Source of the DNA: Tetracentron sinense | Lineage: Eukaryota > Streptophyta > Magnoliopsida > Trochodendrales > Trochodendraceae | Length of the DNA: 64,000 nt | Direction: 5' to 3' | Assembly: GCA_015143295.1 (NCBI GenBank) | Contig: CM026554.1 | Coordinates: 56,693,301-56,757,300 of the forward strand | Shown: positions 60,919 through 64,000 of the stretch, piece after piece | How positions within the stretch are numbered: position 1 is the first letter of the stretch | Layout: each line of letters starts with the position of its first letter | Position numbers and translations under genes: made by a program | Notes under the pieces: model-generated | The model's database searches: none | What the model was told of the DNA's origin: nothing | Seen by the model: only the letters and a program-made list of their open reading frames with translations

Positions 60919-62054
60919 GTGGGCAGCTTTGGGGTTTTTCCCAGATTGCCCCTCTAGTATGGGGTTCTTCCCCAAATAACCAAGTTTTGAAAACCTTTCT
61001 CTAAATGCCTTTATCATCTATTTTCCATAATTCAGTATTTATAAAAAGTCTTAAATACCACTCCATTGATTTTGAAAGAAAAAGAAGAAGAAGAAGAAGA
61101 GGGATTTAGGTTCGTGGATGAAAGATCTTCGTTCCCACCCCATTTCCGGCGAGTTCTTTGTTCCCACCCCAATTCCGGCGAGAGTTCTTCATTCAAAGAA
61201 GAAGAAGATACGTACGTGGATGAGATGAATGAAGCTCGTCCACTCCTTTCATCTTCCAAATACCCCTCCATTACCATTTATACTGAATTTGAAATAAGAA
61301 TAATAAAAAAATAAATAAAAAAATGAAAAAATCGTAAAAATCTGAGTTTCCTGAAGTTTTTTGCGCGCAGGGTCGATACAGTGCATCGACCTCGTGCATT
61401 TTTATGCATCGACCTCCTGCAAAATGCATCGACCGCGTACAAAATGCACTAGGTTGATGCAATGCATCGACCTCGTGCATTTTATACATCAACCTCGTGC
61501 ATTTTATGCATGGACCCCATGCAAAATGCATCGACCGTCGTCTTCAAACTTGGAAACATGATTGTAAATCATATAAAATGAAAAAAAACACATGTAAACA
61601 CATATATAACATGAAATTTAAGGTTTTGAATCATAAATACAATGATTATAAACATTTTTCCATGAATTAATCATACATGCAATGATTTTTTTGAATTCAT
61701 TTTTTTTTAAACACAAGAAACCCGAAAATGAGGGTTGTTCTTCGGTTAATGACGTTTTTTCACGAAAAGAACATGGAAAGAACACTCTTGGAGCAAAGAT
61801 CTCTCGCCGGAAATGGGGTGGGAACGAAGTTCTCTCGTCGGAAATAGGGTGGAGACGAAGAACTCGTCGGAAATGAGGTAGGGATACCCAAAATCTTTTT
61901 TTCAAATGATTTTGATAAAATGGGAAAAATTAGCATGTGCGAATAGATGCACATGTGTGTGGGGACATTGAGAGAATGGTTTTTAAAACCTGGTTATTTG
62001 GGGAAGAACCCCATATTAAAAGGGCAATCTGGGAAAAACCCCGGCAACTTTCAC
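60919..62054. mobile_element. 1.1-kb inverted-repeat DNA transposon, non-autonomous
   Basis: Left arm GGGGTTTTTCCCAGATTGCC, CCTCTAGTATGGGGTTCTTC, CCCAAATAACCA (60931-60982) is mirrored by TGGTTATTTGGGGAAGAACC, CCATATTAAAAGGGCAATCT, GGGAAAAACCCC (61991-62043). Further in, TTCGTTCCCACCCCATTTCC on the left faces GGAAATGGGGTGGGAACGAA on the right (61124 and 61809). Arms of roughly 90 bp or more without a transposase fit a Mutator-type or similar element. The centre holds a GCATCGACC word array. It starts 20 bp after the MITE at 60520-60899. Confidence 0.7.
61370..61545. repeat. TGCATCGACC word array
   Basis: TGCATCGACCTCGTGCATTT and shortened or altered versions occur about eight times in 175 bp, in both orientations of the GCAT core. 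It is located at the centre of the 1.1-kb inverted-repeat element. Confidence 0.7.
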
Positions 62055-64000
62055 TCTAACTGTACTTCGATTCAATTGGTGAAGATAAGGGAGTCAATTT
62101 TGGGGTGGACATGGAAAAACAAATCTCTCATTGATTTGAGACTTTTATGGGCCTAAATATATCAGTCAAAAAATGCAACAGTTCAGGATTTATAGTTAGT
62201 GTTCCAATATGAGCACATGTCATATGCGTCCGGTTTTTTTTTGTACAAAATATACATTTAGGCCGCAACGCCGGGTTAGGTGTTAGTATCTGTTCAGTTA
62301 GTTAGTTTGATATGTTGAAAATAAATTAGATCATTCCTTAGTTTTAATATGAAGTATTTTGTGTGTACTTATAAATCTCTACTATATATAGCTTTTTCAT
62401 TTTTTTATAAACAGGATATCCTGATCATTAAATATTAGATTAGTCTCACATGTTGTATAGAGAATATACTTTACCAAATACAACCCATATTGAGGGGAGC
62501 TTAAGTATCGACCTCAAGACCCATGGGTTTACTGTTCATCCTTTGGCCATTGGGCTACACCCTGGGGGGGTTCTCCTGTCATATTCTAACTCATGCATTT
62601 TAACTATGGTTAAAGACAATCTTAGGATTTAATATATTTTTAGAAATAAAAAAGATGACATCATGTGTTGTATTTTATTAGACATCATGCGAGGAGACCG
62701 CCACATCCATTCGAGAGGCGTCACGTATGTACTTTGCCATCCAAATAAGGGTTGGTTTGCGTGCACATGCTTTGATAGGCGTGCATCATATAGTATGTGA
62801 TGCCTTTGGAGTGGTGCTAACGGTCTCGTTGCCAACGCCAACCGAAGAAGATCCAAGCCATTTTATAATAACCCAAATGTAACAAAGACTGAATCTTTTG
62901 GGTAATAGCGGTGGCCCTAGCCCAACAAAAACAACTGATGTACATGGTTATTACTAAAAGAGTCACATCCCTGGGCTAGTCCAACAATAGTGTATCCCTC
63001 TCCCAGGTGCATTGCCATCCTTAGCCAAGTTTCAAATATTACGCATTAACAATGCCTTTAGAATATAGACTAACCCTGATAACCCCAAAGTTGATATGTA
63101 CCCCCCAAAAACAAATACAGAAAAAGGCTAATTGAGTCATCTATCTGGACCCTTTTTTGTGTATCACCTCTTAGATGGCTTAAGAAATCCAAAGCTACCA
63201 GTTTCGCTGGTCATGGATTTAAATTCAGTACAACGTTCCAGCGACCGTTCTAATTGTGTCAACTAGGTTATTTGTGTAGAGGAATTGCAAAAATAAAGGA
63301 TTAAAGTAATGACACGTCTTGCTTTATTAGTGAGTGTATAATTATATGAGAGGGTGACTAGCTTTCCTCTATGTATGACACATTTTTCTCAATGTCATTC
63401 ATAATCTCAACTATTGTTTTAAAAATCAGACTGGCCATAAGAACCGGTAAAATCGGAATAGATCAGTCAACTGATTTCTAAATCCACAAAACTTTACCCT
63501 TTTCAAAACCGACCTAAAAATTAAAAAGTGGAAGAATCGGCTGGTTCAACTGGAAAACCGGTGATAAAACTTGAAAGAACTGACCAAAAAAATAAAACAA
63601 TTTTATTAAATGCTCCGGAGAACTGGTGATAATTGATAAAAATCAAAAGAACCGACCATAAAAATAAATTTAATAATTTTTTAACAATAAATGGACACAG
63701 TCGAACCTGGAAACAACCATCTTAATTAGTCCAGTTATGAAAACATTGATTTCAACTATCCAAAAATATTTTATTGACACCTAAGAGACTATGCATGACA
63801 CGTATGAGAATTCGCCAAATAAACATGATTGTGTCCCTCATACTCTTAGGCAGAAGCCTGAGTATTTCTCTTTAATTAGAAAACCATAGCCTTGTTGATG
63901 TCAAATAATAATTAAGGGCGTATTCAAGTCGTGTTGAGTTGGCTTGATACCCAGCTCGAATAGATTGGCTTGGCTGATACTCTAACATAATTTATTCAAA
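62055..64000. other. Gene-free DNA at window end
   Basis: No coding sequence recognised. The minus strand near 62480-62560 has TAGCCCAATGG and GAGGTCGATACTT, similar to boxes A and B of a tRNA-derived SINE, without a confirmed tail. GGTTCAACTGGAAAACCGG and AACCGGT words at 63430-63720 suggest another decayed non-autonomous transposon. From about 63915 a stretch like the ARF intron MITE at 51195 (GTTGAGTTGGCTTGATACCC) begins and runs off the window. Confidence 0.35.

Noticed and set aside
62480..62560. A tRNA gene on the minus strand
   Set aside because: Box A- and B-like words are present, but no cloverleaf, anticodon arm or acceptor stem can be formed. A SINE remnant is more likely.

Overview
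This is a stretch of nuclear DNA from a flowering plant, probably a eudicot; I cannot name the species. The evidence is three genes of typical land-plant families, two of them with spliceosomal introns, set in AT-rich DNA full of decayed, nested plant transposons (LTR elements, LINE and SINE pieces, MITEs). No rRNA gene, functional tRNA gene, CRISPR array or bacterial-type operon was seen.

Layout. (1) 1-4.9 kb: a telobox-like minisatellite, small repeats, a SINE, a dead short-chain dehydrogenase gene and a Mutator-type MITE with a perfect 9-bp target duplication. (2) 4917-7223, minus strand: an intact intronless DYW-type PPR editing factor that looks like RARE1. (3) 7.3-27.4 kb: gene-poor. 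It holds a decayed LTR element with a gag-like gene remnant, a Tourist-like MITE, a probable Tat/Ogre-type LTR, and a clear 2473-bp solo LTR with a perfect 5-bp duplication. (4) 27.8-48.0 kb, plus strand: a monofunctional aspartate kinase gene of 13 exons. Its introns are swollen by a LINE, hAT elements, a copia LTR fragment and minisatellites. Five single-base deletions break its reading frame. (5) 48.2-49.0 kb: a hAT element with a perfect 8-bp duplication. (6) 50385-57123, minus strand: a complete 14-exon auxin response factor of the ARF2 type (841 residues by my splice model). (7) 57.4-64 kb: the ARF upstream region, then MITEs, a SINE-like repeat and a 1.1-kb inverted-repeat element.

The three genes do not form a pathway. 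The PPR protein should edit a plastid transcript (accD, if it is RARE1), aspartate kinase starts plastid synthesis of lysine, threonine, methionine and isoleucine, and the ARF represses auxin-response genes in the nucleus. The points most worth following up are the clustered one-base deletions in the aspartate kinase gene, the eroded tasiR-ARF target site in the ARF gene, its three upstream ORFs, and a recurring pattern in which unrelated repeats each carry an array of short reiterated words. I found no convincing new multi-gene system. Splice sites and repeat ends were read by eye.
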